This document shows, one piece after another, positions 7,662 through 15,686 of a stretch of DNA of 48,453 bases (positions are counted from its first letter, which is position 1; each line of letters starts with the position of its first letter). Origin of the DNA: Variovorax soli NBRC 106424 (GTDB lineage: Bacteria; Pseudomonadota; Gammaproteobacteria; Burkholderiales; Burkholderiaceae_C). The stretch is taken from positions 1 through 48,453 of the forward strand of contig NZ_BCUU01000033.1 of the NCBI RefSeq assembly GCF_001591385.1. Direction: 5' to 3'. Position numbers and translations under genes: made by a program. The notes under the pieces were generated by a model that ran no database searches, had not been told where the DNA came from, and worked only from the letters and a program-made list of their open reading frames with translations.

Positions 7662-8585
7662 ATGTCTTCCCAACCCCTCGCCTCCCGGCCTGCCTCCGCC
7701 TCCGCCAATGGCCGCGCCATTGCCATGATGGTCGGCGCCATGACCTGCTTCGTGTTCAACGACGCGCTGGTCAAGCATGTGAGCCAGTCCATGCCCTCGG
7801 CGCAGCTCATCTTCGTTCGCGGGCTGATGGCCTCGGCCCTGGTGCTGCTGGTGGCGCGGCACTTGGGCGTTCTGCGCCAGGTGGGCCAGGTGCTGAACCC
7901 GCGGGTGGCGCTGCGCGCCGCGGTCGATGCTTGCGCGACCATGCTGTACCTGCTGTCGCTGTTCCACCTGCCCATTGCCAACGCCACGGCCATCAACCTG
8001 GCCGCGCCCTTGTTCATGACGCTGTTCGCCGTCCTCTTCCTGGGCGAGCGTGCCGGCGGCGCGCGCTGGTTCGCGGTGGTGATGGGCTTCGTCGGCGTGC
8101 TGTGCATCGTGCAGCCCAGCGGCGACGGCTTCAATGCCTGGTCGCTGCTGTGCCTGCTGGGCACCCTCTTCCATGCCACGCGCGACCTGATGACGCGGCG
8201 GATCGATCCGGCCATCCCGTCGATCATCATCACGCTGGCCACTGCCCTGTCCGTCACCCTGCTGTCGGGCGTCATCACCCTGCTGGCCGGCTGGCAGGCC
8301 TTCGGCTTGCGCGAGCTGGCCCTGCTGGGCGTTGCCGCCGTCTTCCTGGCTTGCGGCTACCTGCTGCTGGTGCAATGCATGCGCACGGGCGAGGTGACGC
8401 TGACGGCGCCGTTCCGCTACACGGCGGTGCTCATCGCGGTGATGCTGGGCTTCGTGATGTGGAAGGAAGCGCCTGACGGCTGGGCCTGGCTGGGCATTGC
8501 GCTGCTGGTGGGCTCGGGGCTGCACATGCTGCGCAGCGAGCGCGGGCGCACACGGGCCGCCGCGCTGGACGCGCAGCCGGAGTGA
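7662..8585 (+). CDS. DMT-family (EamA) inner-membrane transporter
   Basis: A 307-residue protein with about ten membrane helices arranged as two EamA repeats (about 20-155 and 165-295), the usual size for drug/metabolite exporters. Segments such as ATAINLAAPLFMTLFAVLFLGE (shown in pieces: ATAINLAAPLF, LFAVLFLGE) and the second-repeat equivalent APFRYTAVLIAVMLGF followed by WKE are characteristic of the family. Substrates in this family range from amino acids to riboflavin and cannot be inferred. The gene follows closely after two small envelope genes and converges on the LytTR gene 13 bases beyond its stop. Confidence 0.85.
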   Translation: MSSQPLASRPASASANGRAIAMMVGAMTCFVFNDALVKHVSQSMPSAQLIFVRGLMASALVLLVARHLGVLRQVGQVLNPRVALRAAVDACATMLYLLSLFHLPIANATAINLAAPLFMTLFAVLFLGERAGGARWFAVVMGFVGVLCIVQPSGDGFNAWSLLCLLGTLFHATRDLMTRRIDPAIPSIIITLATALSVTLLSGVITLLAGWQAFGLRELALLGVAAVFLACGYLLLVQCMRTGEVTLTAPFRYTAVLIAVMLGFVMWKEAPDGWAWLGIALLVGSGLHMLRSERGRTRAAALDAQPE

Positions 8586-8598
8586 TTCGGCCGGCGGA

Positions 8599-9555
8599 TC
8601 ATTCGCCGCCGGGCATGCCAGGCATCTGCGACAGGTTGGCCCGGTAGCGGCGGCTGCACGGCACCTGGCTGCCATCGCGCATGTGCAGGCGGGCGTCGCC
8701 GCCCTCCAGCGGCTCGATCTCGCGGATGCGGTCCAGGTGGACCGCGTAGCTGCGGTGCACCCGCGCGTAGCGTGCCGGGTCCAGTTGGGCGAGCAGGTCG
8801 GTGAGCGTGGCGCGCAGCAGGTAGTCGTGGCCGTTGACATGCAGCCCGACGTAGTTGCCCTGGGCCTGCACCCAGTCGATGTCGGCGGCGTTGATGAGGA
8901 ATTCCCGGCGCAGTTTGCGCACGAGAAAACGCTCGGGCCGTGGGGCCGCCGGGGGCGGCGATTCCTGCGCCGTCGCCGCCGGCGATGCAGCCGGCGCCGC
9001 AGCGCCCTCGGGCTCGTCGAGCATCCGCGCCTCCCCCTGCAGGCGCAGCATGAACAGCCGGTAGAAGCGGATGCCCAGCACGATCAGCGCATAGGCCCGC
9101 ACATCCTTCAGGAACTCGTAGGGCCACTGCACCAGCCAGTTGCCGAAGCTGTAGTGCTCGCCCATGGCGGCGTAGACCGCCTGTCGGATCAGCACCATGG
9201 CGCCCACGTGCACCAGGCTGAACACCACGCTGCCCAGCAGGTGCCAGGGCAGGTGGCGGCGCAGGTGGTCCAGGTCCATCGGAAAGCGCCGCTCGAAGGC
9301 GAACACCGCGGGCAACAGCGCCAGCAGGCTGAAGTGGCTGCTCAGCTCCCATGTCAGCACCTGCCAGAACGCCACGCTGCGGCCGCTGCTGCGCACATCC
9401 ATGGCCGCCACCGCCACGCTGGTGCCCACCTGCAGCGCCACCACCAGCAGCCAGAAGCCGATCTCGGCGCGCCGGCGCAACGGCCGGTAGCGCTCGAAGA
9501 GGTTGGGTCCGTTGGGTCCGTTGGGCCGGAGCACTGGCATGGGCGGCATTCTCAT
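8599..9555 (-). CDS. Membrane-bound LytTR-family transcriptional regulator
   Basis: A 318-residue protein. The N-terminal 190 residues have four hydrophobic segments (about 33-50, 72-90, 105-130, 152-170), then an Ala/Pro linker, then a LytTR DNA-binding domain (about 215-310) with ERFLVRKLRREFLINAADID and ARYARVHRSYAVHLDRI. It has no receiver domain, so signals probably arrive through the membrane part. The start at 9555 is uncertain: no clear ribosome site is visible and other in-frame Met codons (MPPMPVLRP, two residues in) are possible. It is divergent from an acyltransferase 3 gene, a pairing seen in other Proteobacteria that suggests it controls that gene. Confidence 0.82.
   Translation of the reverse strand: MRMPPMPVLRPNGPNGPNLFERYRPLRRRAEIGFWLLVVALQVGTSVAVAAMDVRSSGRSVAFWQVLTWELSSHFSLLALLPAVFAFERRFPMDLDHLRRHLPWHLLGSVVFSLVHVGAMVLIRQAVYAAMGEHYSFGNWLVQWPYEFLKDVRAYALIVLGIRFYRLFMLRLQGEARMLDEPEGAAAPAASPAATAQESPPPAAPRPERFLVRKLRREFLINAADIDWVQAQGNYVGLHVNGHDYLLRATLTDLLAQLDPARYARVHRSYAVHLDRIREIEPLEGGDARLHMRDGSQVPCSRRYRANLSQMPGMPGGE
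9503..9529. repeat. Three tandem 9-bp units inside the LytTR gene
   Basis: TTGGGTCCG is present twice and TTGGGCCGG once, head to tail, in the N-terminal coding part of the LytTR gene, giving the residues PNGPNGPN. Copy changes would keep the frame. Confidence 0.7.
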
Positions 9556-9692
9556 CACATCGGGCGCCGGCGGGGCGAATTTCGTCCCCGCCAGGCGCCG
9601 CTCGTCCCAAAGTGCCGGGCGTTCGCCCCATGGGCGCACCACCCGGGCACAAGCCGCCGGAGCATGGCCGGACCTGGACACCGGAGACCGCC

Positions 9693-10904
9693 ATGCAGCC
9701 CACCCTCCCCGCGCGCCGCCGCCACGACATCGATGCCCTGCGCGCCCTCGCCTTCGGCCTGCTGATCCTCTACCACCTGGGCATGTACTACGTGGCCGGC
9801 TGGCCCTGGCACCTGAAAAGCCCCCACGAGGCCGAGTGGCTGCGCTGGCCGATGCAGTTCGTGAACATCTGGCGCATGGACCTCGTGTTCCTGGTCTCGG
9901 GCATCGCCTTCGGCTTCCTGAGCAAGGGCGGCACCCCGCCGTGGCGGCTCGTCGGCCAGCGCGCCTGGCGGCTGCTGCTGCCGCTGGTCTTCGGGATGTA
10001 TGTGGTGGTGTCGTACCAGGCCTATGCGCAGGCGGTGGACAACGGCGCCGTCGCACCGGGCTTCCTCGCCTTCATGCAGCGCTACCTGGCCCGCGGGCCC
10101 TGGCCCCGGGGCGCCTTTGACGGCTCGGACTTCGGCATCACCTGGATGCACCTGTGGTACCTGCCCTACCTGTTCGTCTATTCGGCCGCGCTGGCCTTGC
10201 TGCTGCCGTGGCTGCGCGGGTCCGCCGGGCTGCGCCTGTCGACGGCGTTCCACAGCCTGCGCGGATGGAAGCTGCTGCTCCTGCCCGCGCTGCCGCTGCT
10301 GCTCTATGCGCTGCTGCTGGCACCCCGCTTTCCGGCCACCCACGACCTGCTGCACGACGGCTACCTGCATCCGCTGTACATCACCGTCTTCGTCTACGGC
10401 TACCTGATGGGCACGAACGCCGGACTGTGGGCCGAGCTGGCCCGGCTTCGGCACGTCTCGCTGGCTGTGGCGCTGGCGCTGGTCGGGCTGTTCTTCGCGC
10501 TGCGCGCCATGCAGATGGATGTTCCCTGGCTCCTGCGGGCGCTGCGCACCCTGTATCTGTGGAGCGCCCTGGCGGCCATCCTCGGCCTGGCGCACCGGCA
10601 CCTGAACCGCCCCTGGCCCTGGCTGGACTGGGCCAACGAATCGGTCTACCCCTGGTACATGCTGCACCAGACCCTGATCATCGCCGGCGCGGTGCTGCTG
10701 GCGCCCTACCAGTTGGGGCCGCAGCTGGAGCCCGCGATGCTGCTCGCCTTCACCGTGGGCGGCTGCTGGCTGCTGACCGACGGGCTGATCCGGCGCGTGC
10801 GCTGGCTGCGGCCCTTGTTCGGGCTGAAGCCGGCGGCCCGCCCGGCGCAACAGCAGCGCAAGCCGGCTGGGCCGGTGCCGGTCTACCTGGGTTCGGGTGA
10901 ATAG
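9693..10904 (+). CDS. Acyltransferase 3 family membrane protein (OpgC/OafA-like)
   Basis: A 403-residue polytopic protein with about ten membrane helices. The family signature is at the N-terminus: RRHDIDALRALAFGLLIL followed by YH, where the first-helix His is thought to act in acyl transfer. Further family features are FVNIWRMDLVFLVSGIAFG and the late NESVYPWYMLHQ. Members O-acylate sugars of periplasmic glucans, O-antigen or peptidoglycan; the MLHQ segment and overall pattern resemble OpgC-type succinyltransferases but the substrate is open. An ATG with a GGAGACCG box supports the start. It is divergent from the LytTR regulator. Confidence 0.82.
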   Translation: MQPTLPARRRHDIDALRALAFGLLILYHLGMYYVAGWPWHLKSPHEAEWLRWPMQFVNIWRMDLVFLVSGIAFGFLSKGGTPPWRLVGQRAWRLLLPLVFGMYVVVSYQAYAQAVDNGAVAPGFLAFMQRYLARGPWPRGAFDGSDFGITWMHLWYLPYLFVYSAALALLLPWLRGSAGLRLSTAFHSLRGWKLLLLPALPLLLYALLLAPRFPATHDLLHDGYLHPLYITVFVYGYLMGTNAGLWAELARLRHVSLAVALALVGLFFALRAMQMDVPWLLRALRTLYLWSALAAILGLAHRHLNRPWPWLDWANESVYPWYMLHQTLIIAGAVLLAPYQLGPQLEPAMLLAFTVGGCWLLTDGLIRRVRWLRPLFGLKPAARPAQQQRKPAGPVPVYLGSGE

Positions 10905-10914
10905 GGCCCGCTAT

Positions 10915-11616
10915 TCAAACGCCCAGCAGCGCCGCCACCGGCCCCGGTTCGGCCAGCATGCCGGCCGAGTCCGATGCCAGCACGATGCGGCCCTTCTCCA
11001 TCACCACCGCCTGATCGGTATGGCCCAGCACCTTGCGCCAGTCGCGGTCGACGATGAGCGTGGAGATGCCGGTGGCGCGGATCTGCGCGATCACGCGCCA
11101 GATCTCCGCCACCACCAGCGGCGCCAGGCCCTCGGTCGCTTCGTCCAGGATCATCAGGCGCGGGTTGGTCATGAGCGCGCGGCCGATGGACAGCATCTGC
11201 TGTTCGCCGCCGGAGAGCTGCTGGCCGCCGTGCGACAGGCGCTCGGACAGGCGCGGGAAGGTGCTCATCACCCGGTCGAAGGTCCAGTCGCGCCGCCCAT
11301 CGGGGCCGGCGCGCTCGCTCATCACCAGGTTCTCGCGCACCGACAGGTTGGGGAAGATGCCGCGGCCTTCGGGCACGTAGCCGATGCCCAGCCGCGCCAT
11401 CTTCTCCGGCACCCAGCCGGTGACGTTGCGGCCTTCGAACAGCACCTGGCCGGACGCCGGGCGCACATAGCCCATGAGGCTGCGGATGAGCGTGGTCTTG
11501 CCCATGCCGTTGCGGCCGAGCAGGCCCAGCGAGGTGGACGCCGGCAGCTGCACGTCGACGCCGCGCAGGATGTGGCTGTCGCCGTAGTAGGTGTTGAGGG
11601 ACTCGATCTTGAGCAT
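10915..11616 (-). CDS. livF: Branched-chain-type ABC transporter ATPase (LivF-like)
   Basis: A 233-residue ABC ATPase with Walker A GRNGMGKTT (about 34-42), signature LSGGEQQ (about 135-141) and Walker B LMILDEATEGL (about 154-164). LivF-type ATPases lack the usual H-loop His, and here the segment is IVDRDW. It is the last gene of the ligase-transporter operon; its ATG overlaps the livG stop by one base (TGATG). The operon starts with benzoate-activating genes, so an aromatic acid, probably benzoate, is a more likely substrate than branched-chain amino acids. That is inference from context. Confidence 0.9.
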   Translation of the reverse strand: MLKIESLNTYYGDSHILRGVDVQLPASTSLGLLGRNGMGKTTLIRSLMGYVRPASGQVLFEGRNVTGWVPEKMARLGIGYVPEGRGIFPNLSVRENLVMSERAGPDGRRDWTFDRVMSTFPRLSERLSHGGQQLSGGEQQMLSIGRALMTNPRLMILDEATEGLAPLVVAEIWRVIAQIRATGISTLIVDRDWRKVLGHTDQAVVMEKGRIVLASDSAGMLAEPGPVAALLGV

Positions 11617-12368
11617 CAGTGGGTCCCTTCCTCACCCAGGTACGCGGTGCGCACTTCCGGGTTCTGGCGAATCGAGGCCGGGTCGCCCGTGGCGATGACC
11701 GTGCCGTTGACCATCACCGTGATGCGGTCGGCAATGCGGAACACCGCGTCCATGTCGTGCTCCACCAGCAGGATGGCGTGGCTGGCCTTGAGCTTTTCCA
11801 GCAGCGTGAGCATGCGGTCGGTTTCTTCCGCGCCCATGCCGGCCAGCGGTTCGTCCAGCAGCAGCACGCGCGGGCGGGTGGCCAGGCACATGGCCACTTC
11901 CAGCTGGCGCTTGGCGCCGTGGCTCATGGTGCCGGCAATGCGCTCGGCCATGTCGGCCAGGCCGGCGGCTTCCAGGGCCTCGCGCGCCGCGGCATTGCTC
12001 GCCTTGCACTGGCGCGACGACTGCCAGATGGCCCAGGGGCGCTGCGTGGCCGCCTGCGCCGCCAGCCGGCAGTTCTCATGCACCGTGAACTCCGGGAAGA
12101 TGGTGGTGCGCTGGTAGCTGCGCCCCACCCCGCTGCGCGCCCGCGCCGCCTGCGAGCGCCCGGTGATCTCCTGTCCATCGAGCGCGATGCGGCCTTCGGA
12201 GGCCCCGATCTCGCCCGAGAGCATGTTGATCAGCGTGGACTTGCCGGCGCCGTTGGTGCCGATCACCGCATGCACCTCGCCCAGCCGCAGGTCGAGCGTG
12301 ACGCCGTTGACCGCCACCAGGCCGCCGAAGCGCCGCGTCAGGGTTTCGACCGAAAGAAGCGCGCTCAT
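11616..12368 (-). CDS. livG: Branched-chain-type ABC transporter ATPase (LivG-like)
   Basis: A 250-residue ABC ATPase with Walker A GTNGAGKST (about 36-44), the LivG-type signature MSHGAKRQLEVAMCL, Walker B VLLLDEPLAGMG and H-loop LLVEHDM. LivG usually has a GLSRTFQ-like segment after Walker A and here it is GVGRSYQRT. The start MSALLSVETLTRRF is inside a 4-base overlap with livM. It pairs with LivF to energise uptake through LivH and LivM in the inner membrane. Confidence 0.9.
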   Translation of the reverse strand: MSALLSVETLTRRFGGLVAVNGVTLDLRLGEVHAVIGTNGAGKSTLINMLSGEIGASEGRIALDGQEITGRSQAARARSGVGRSYQRTTIFPEFTVHENCRLAAQAATQRPWAIWQSSRQCKASNAAAREALEAAGLADMAERIAGTMSHGAKRQLEVAMCLATRPRVLLLDEPLAGMGAEETDRMLTLLEKLKASHAILLVEHDMDAVFRIADRITVMVNGTVIATGDPASIRQNPEVRTAYLGEEGTH

Positions 12369-13315
12369 GAAGAAGCCTTTGGAGAAAGTCGACTGGCCAA
12401 CCCGATCAGCCCCTTGGGCAGCAGCGCCACGAAGGCGATGATGCACAGCCCCAGCGTGAGCTGCCAGTGGTCCGCCAGCGGCCCGACGATGGCATGCGTG
12501 CCCAGCACTTCCTTGAGCAGCGTGAAGGCCACCGCGCCGATCACCGCGCCGCGCAGGTGGCCGAGGCCGCCCAGGATGATCATCAGCAGCACCTCGCCCG
12601 AGTTGTGCCAGGCCAGCAGTTCGGGGTTGACCACGCCGTCGCGCGATGCCACGAGAAAGCCCGCCAGGCCCGCCAGGGCGCCGGCAATGACGAAAGCCGC
12701 CAGCTTGTACGCATAGACCGGAAAGCCCGTGGCCCGCATGCGCTGCTCGTTGACGCGGATGCCGGCCAGCGCCGCGCCGAAGCGCGAACGACCGATGAGC
12801 ACCAGCAGCGCGTAGGTGAACACCAGCGCGGCCAGCGCCACATAGAAGGTCACCAGCCGGTTCTCCATGTCCAGCGCGCCCAGCACCGGCCGCACGTACA
12901 TGTAGATGCCGTCGCTGCCGCCGCCCAGCGCGGTGTCGTGGAAGACGAAGAAGGCCATCTGCGCAAAGGCCAGCGTGACCATGATGAAGTAGACGCCGCG
13001 GGTGCGCAGGCTCAAGGCACCCACCACCAGGGCATAGGCGGCCGCGCAGCCCATGGCCGCCGGCAGCAGGAAGGCGATGGAGCCGCCCTCCTTGCCCGAC
13101 AGCAGCACCGTCGCATAGGCACCGATGCCATAGAAGGCCGCATGGCCCAGGCTCACCAGGCCGGTCATGCCCACCAGCAGTTCCAGGCTCAGCGCGAAGA
13201 TCGACAGGATCATGATCTTCACCACGAAGTCCGACAGGTACGGGCTGAGCGTGGGTGCCAGCATCGCGAGCGCCAGGGCAATGGCACCGGGAAGAATCAA
13301 GGAGAGTCGTTTCAT
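12365..13315 (-). CDS. livM: Branched-chain-type ABC transporter permease (LivM-like)
   Basis: A 316-residue permease with about nine membrane helices and the family core GMTGLVSLGHAAFYGIGAYA (about 49-68), plus RVNEQRMRATGFPVYAYK in the cytoplasmic loop that contacts the ATPases. The length is usual for LivM. It overlaps livG by 4 bases; a palindromic repeat separates it from livH upstream. Confidence 0.9.
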   Translation of the reverse strand: MKRLSLILPGAIALALAMLAPTLSPYLSDFVVKIMILSIFALSLELLVGMTGLVSLGHAAFYGIGAYATVLLSGKEGGSIAFLLPAAMGCAAAYALVVGALSLRTRGVYFIMVTLAFAQMAFFVFHDTALGGGSDGIYMYVRPVLGALDMENRLVTFYVALAALVFTYALLVLIGRSRFGAALAGIRVNEQRMRATGFPVYAYKLAAFVIAGALAGLAGFLVASRDGVVNPELLAWHNSGEVLLMIILGGLGHLRGAVIGAVAFTLLKEVLGTHAIVGPLADHWQLTLGLCIIAFVALLPKGLIGLASRLSPKASS

Positions 13316-13326
13316 AGGGCAATGCG

Positions 13327-13411
13327 GCCGCCGCCGGGCCGCCCCAAGGCGGGCCGCGCCTCCCCCTCGGGGGGTGGAGTTACAGGAGCGAAGCGAGTGA
13401 AAAGCCGGGGG
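13327..13411. repeat. G/C-rich palindromic intergenic element between livH and livM
   Basis: The 100-base gap holds two neighbouring inverted repeats, GGGCCGCCCC with AAGGCGGGCC, and CTCCCCCTC with GGGGGGTGGAG, followed by AGCGAAGCGAGTG. The pattern, coding-gap placement and composition are those of short intergenic repeats that I recall from Comamonadaceae genomes; a genome search would be needed to count copies. Confidence 0.55.
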
Positions 13412-13415
13412 GCAG

Positions 13416-14285
13416 TCATTTTTTTCCCATCAGGCCTTCGGGGCGCCAGATCAGGATGATGGCCATGAGCACGTACACGCCCATGCCGGCCACCTCGGCG
13501 AAGAACACCTTGCCGAAGGTGTCGACGAAGCCCACCAGCAGCGAAGCCACCAGCGCGCCGGTGATGGAGCCGATGCCGCCGATCACCACCACCACGAAGC
13601 AGATGATGAGCACGCTGGCCCCCATGTTGGGATACACCGAGCTCATGGGCGCGGCGATCATGCCCGCCAGCGCAGCGAGTGCGACGCCTGCGGCGAACAC
13701 GATGCGGTAGAGCCGCCGGATGTCGATGCCCAGGCCGCGCACCATGTCGCGGTTGCTGGCACCGGCGCGGATCATCATGCCCAGCCGCGTGCGGTTCACC
13801 ACCCAGTACAGGCCCACTGCCAGCACGATGCAGGCGGCCGACGCGAACAGGCGGTACCACGGATAGCTCATCAGGTCGCCCAGCGCGAAGCTTCCGTCCA
13901 GCCAGGCCGGCACCTTCACGCCGTGCACGTCATTGCCCACCAGGATGGAGCGCAGCTCCTCGAACACCAGGATCAGGCCGTAGGTCATCAGCACCTGCTG
14001 CAGGTGGTCGCGCTGGTACAGGTAGCTGAAGAATGCCCACTCCAGCACGTAGCCGAAGACGGCGGCCAGCACCACGCCGGCCAGCAGCATGAGGATGAAG
14101 CTGTTGCCGAAGACCGGCGACAGCGAGAACGCCATGTAGGCGCCGATCATGTAGAAGCTGCCATGCGCCAGGTTGATGACGCCCATGATCCCGAAGATCA
14201 GCGTCAGCCCCGACGCGACCAGGAACAGCAGCAAGCCGTACTGGACCGAGTTCAGGCATTGAACGAGAAAGGTACCGAAGTCCAA
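13416..14285 (-). CDS. livH: Branched-chain-type ABC transporter permease (LivH-like)
   Basis: A 289-residue permease with about eight membrane helices and the family motif GIMGVINLAHGSFYMIGAYM (about 33-52). The start chosen is TTG at 14285 (MDFGTFLVQCLNSVQYG), which gives the normal family length. No ATG exists near it. The frame is open for another 66 codons, but that extension reads through a palindromic repeat and encodes low-complexity Pro/Gly sequence, so it is not protein. The start therefore rests on family alignment and not on a clear ribosome site. It ends 100 bases before livM. Confidence 0.85.
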   Translation of the reverse strand: MDFGTFLVQCLNSVQYGLLLFLVASGLTLIFGIMGVINLAHGSFYMIGAYMAFSLSPVFGNSFILMLLAGVVLAAVFGYVLEWAFFSYLYQRDHLQQVLMTYGLILVFEELRSILVGNDVHGVKVPAWLDGSFALGDLMSYPWYRLFASAACIVLAVGLYWVVNRTRLGMMIRAGASNRDMVRGLGIDIRRLYRIVFAAGVALAALAGMIAAPMSSVYPNMGASVLIICFVVVVIGGIGSITGALVASLLVGFVDTFGKVFFAEVAGMGVYVLMAIILIWRPEGLMGKK

Positions 14286-14315
14286 GGGACGAGCTTTCGC
14301 CAAGAGATGGATTTG

Positions 14316-14432
14316 CTCCTTCCCCCTCTGGGGGAAGGTGGGGATGGGGGCAGGCGGCGGTGGATGAGGACGCATGGCTTGATGCGCCGCTTGCCCCCAC
14401 CCCGGCCCTCCCCCAGCGGGGGAGGGAGTGAA
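14316..14432. repeat. Long palindromic intergenic repeat, copy 1
   Basis: A 117-base element between the binding-protein gene and livH. It begins CTCCTTCCCCCTCTGGGGGA and ends GCGGGGGAGGGAGTGAA. It contains a small terminal hairpin (TTCCCCC with GGGGGAA), a long-range stem (GGGATGGGGGCA with TTGCCCCCACCC) and a third hairpin (CCCCC with GGGGG), so RNA could fold into a three-branched structure. Copy 2 lies at 22946-23050 with nearly identical ends and a different centre. Confidence 0.8.
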
Positions 14433-14433
14433 A

Positions 14434-15600
14434 TTACATCCTGCAGCCGCGGGCCGGGTCGGCCAGGCCCTTGACGGCCACATTCACCAGCTTGTTCTCC
14501 TTGCCCTCCACCTTGCGCAGGTAGATGTCCTGCACCGGGTTGTGCGACTTGCTCATGGTGAAGCTGCCGCGCGGGCTGTCGATCTTGGCCTTCTCGATGG
14601 CGGCGGCGAACTCGGCCTTCTTCGTGATGTCGCCCTTGGTGGCGGCCAGGCCCACGGCCAGCATCTGCGCGGCGTCGTAACCCTGCACGGCGTACACGTC
14701 CGGCTGCAGCTTGAAGGCCTTGGCATAGGCGGTGCGGAAGGCGGTGTCGCGCGGGGTGTTCAGGCCGTCGGCATAGTGCAGCGTGGTGAGCATGCCCTGG
14801 GCCGCATCGCCCTGCGCGTCAAGCGTGCCGTCGGTGAGGAAGCCGGGGCCGTACAGCGGGATGTTCTTATTGAGGCCCGCGGCCGCGTAGTCCTTGACGA
14901 ACTTCACCGCGCCGCCGCCGGCGAAGAACGAATACACCGCATCGGGCTTGGCCGCCGCGATCTCGGTGAGCAGCGCCTGGAACTCCACGTTCGGGAACGG
15001 CACCGTCAGGCTCTTGACCACCTTCCCGCCGCCCTTCTCGAAGCCTTCCTTGAAGCCGGCCACCGACTCGTCGCCGGCGGCGTACTTCCAGGTGATGGTC
15101 ATCGCGGTCTTCTTGCCCTGCTTGGCCGCCACTTCGCCCATGGCGTAGGCCGGCTGCCAGTTGCTGAACGAACTGCGGAAGATGTTCTGCGCGCACATGG
15201 GGCCCGTCACCGCGTCTGCACCGGCGTTGGGCACGATCAGCACCGTGCCGCTTTCCTTGGCTGCTTTGGCCATGGCCATGGCCACGCCCGAGTGCACGGT
15301 GCCGATGATCACGTCGACGTTGTCGCGCTTGATGAGCTTGTTGACGTTGTCGGTGGCCTTGGCCGGATCGGACTCGTCATCCACCTTCACATATTCGATT
15401 TCGCGGCCGCCCAGCTTGCCGCCTTTTTCTTCCACCGCCAGCTTGAAGCCGTTCTCGATGGCCACGCCCAGCGCGGTGTAGGTGCCGCTGTAGGGCAGCA
15501 TCAGGCCGACCTTGAGCTTGCCTTGCTGGGCTTGCGCAAAGGTGGCGACGCAGGCAAGCGCCAGGGCGGTGAGCGTGGTGCGTGCGATGCGGTGGCTCAT
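14434..15600 (-). CDS. ABC transporter periplasmic binding protein (LivK-like, type 1 fold)
   Basis: A 388-residue secreted protein: signal peptide of about 24 residues (cleavage after AQA, before QQGKLKVG) and a Peripla_BP_6 fold with VGLMLPYSGTYTALG at the start of the mature protein. A strong GAGGAG box supports the start. It belongs to the LivHMGF transporter that follows. In this operon the ligand is probably benzoate or a related aromatic acid, as known for other Liv-type binding proteins in aromatic pathways; this is inference. An A/T-rich patch with dyad symmetry just upstream could give it its own promoter. Confidence 0.88.
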   Translation of the reverse strand: MSHRIARTTLTALALACVATFAQAQQGKLKVGLMLPYSGTYTALGVAIENGFKLAVEEKGGKLGGREIEYVKVDDESDPAKATDNVNKLIKRDNVDVIIGTVHSGVAMAMAKAAKESGTVLIVPNAGADAVTGPMCAQNIFRSSFSNWQPAYAMGEVAAKQGKKTAMTITWKYAAGDESVAGFKEGFEKGGGKVVKSLTVPFPNVEFQALLTEIAAAKPDAVYSFFAGGGAVKFVKDYAAAGLNKNIPLYGPGFLTDGTLDAQGDAAQGMLTTLHYADGLNTPRDTAFRTAYAKAFKLQPDVYAVQGYDAAQMLAVGLAATKGDITKKAEFAAAIEKAKIDSPRGSFTMSKSHNPVQDIYLRKVEGKENKLVNVAVKGLADPARGCRM

Positions 15601-15628
15601 GTGGAATCTCCTCGGGTCAGTGGTTGAA

Positions 15629-15650
15629 TTACTTTACTAATAAACTATTC
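15629..15650 (-). promoter_or_regulatory. A/T-rich dyad upstream of the binding-protein gene
   Basis: The 22 bases are almost free of G/C in a G/C-rich region. They include TTTACTAATAAA (15633-15644), an imperfect dyad (TTTA and TAAA arms). The position, 29-50 bases upstream of the start, suits an operator or an internal promoter; no family of regulator can be named. Confidence 0.4.
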
Positions 15651-15686
15651 ACGTCTCAAGCTCGCGGGGCCCCGTACAAACCCTGC

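Noticed and set aside
8586..8620. Possible terminator hairpin between the DMT transporter and LytTR genes
   Set aside because: The arms GGCG and CGCC are short, the alternatives are imperfect, and there is no run of T on either side.
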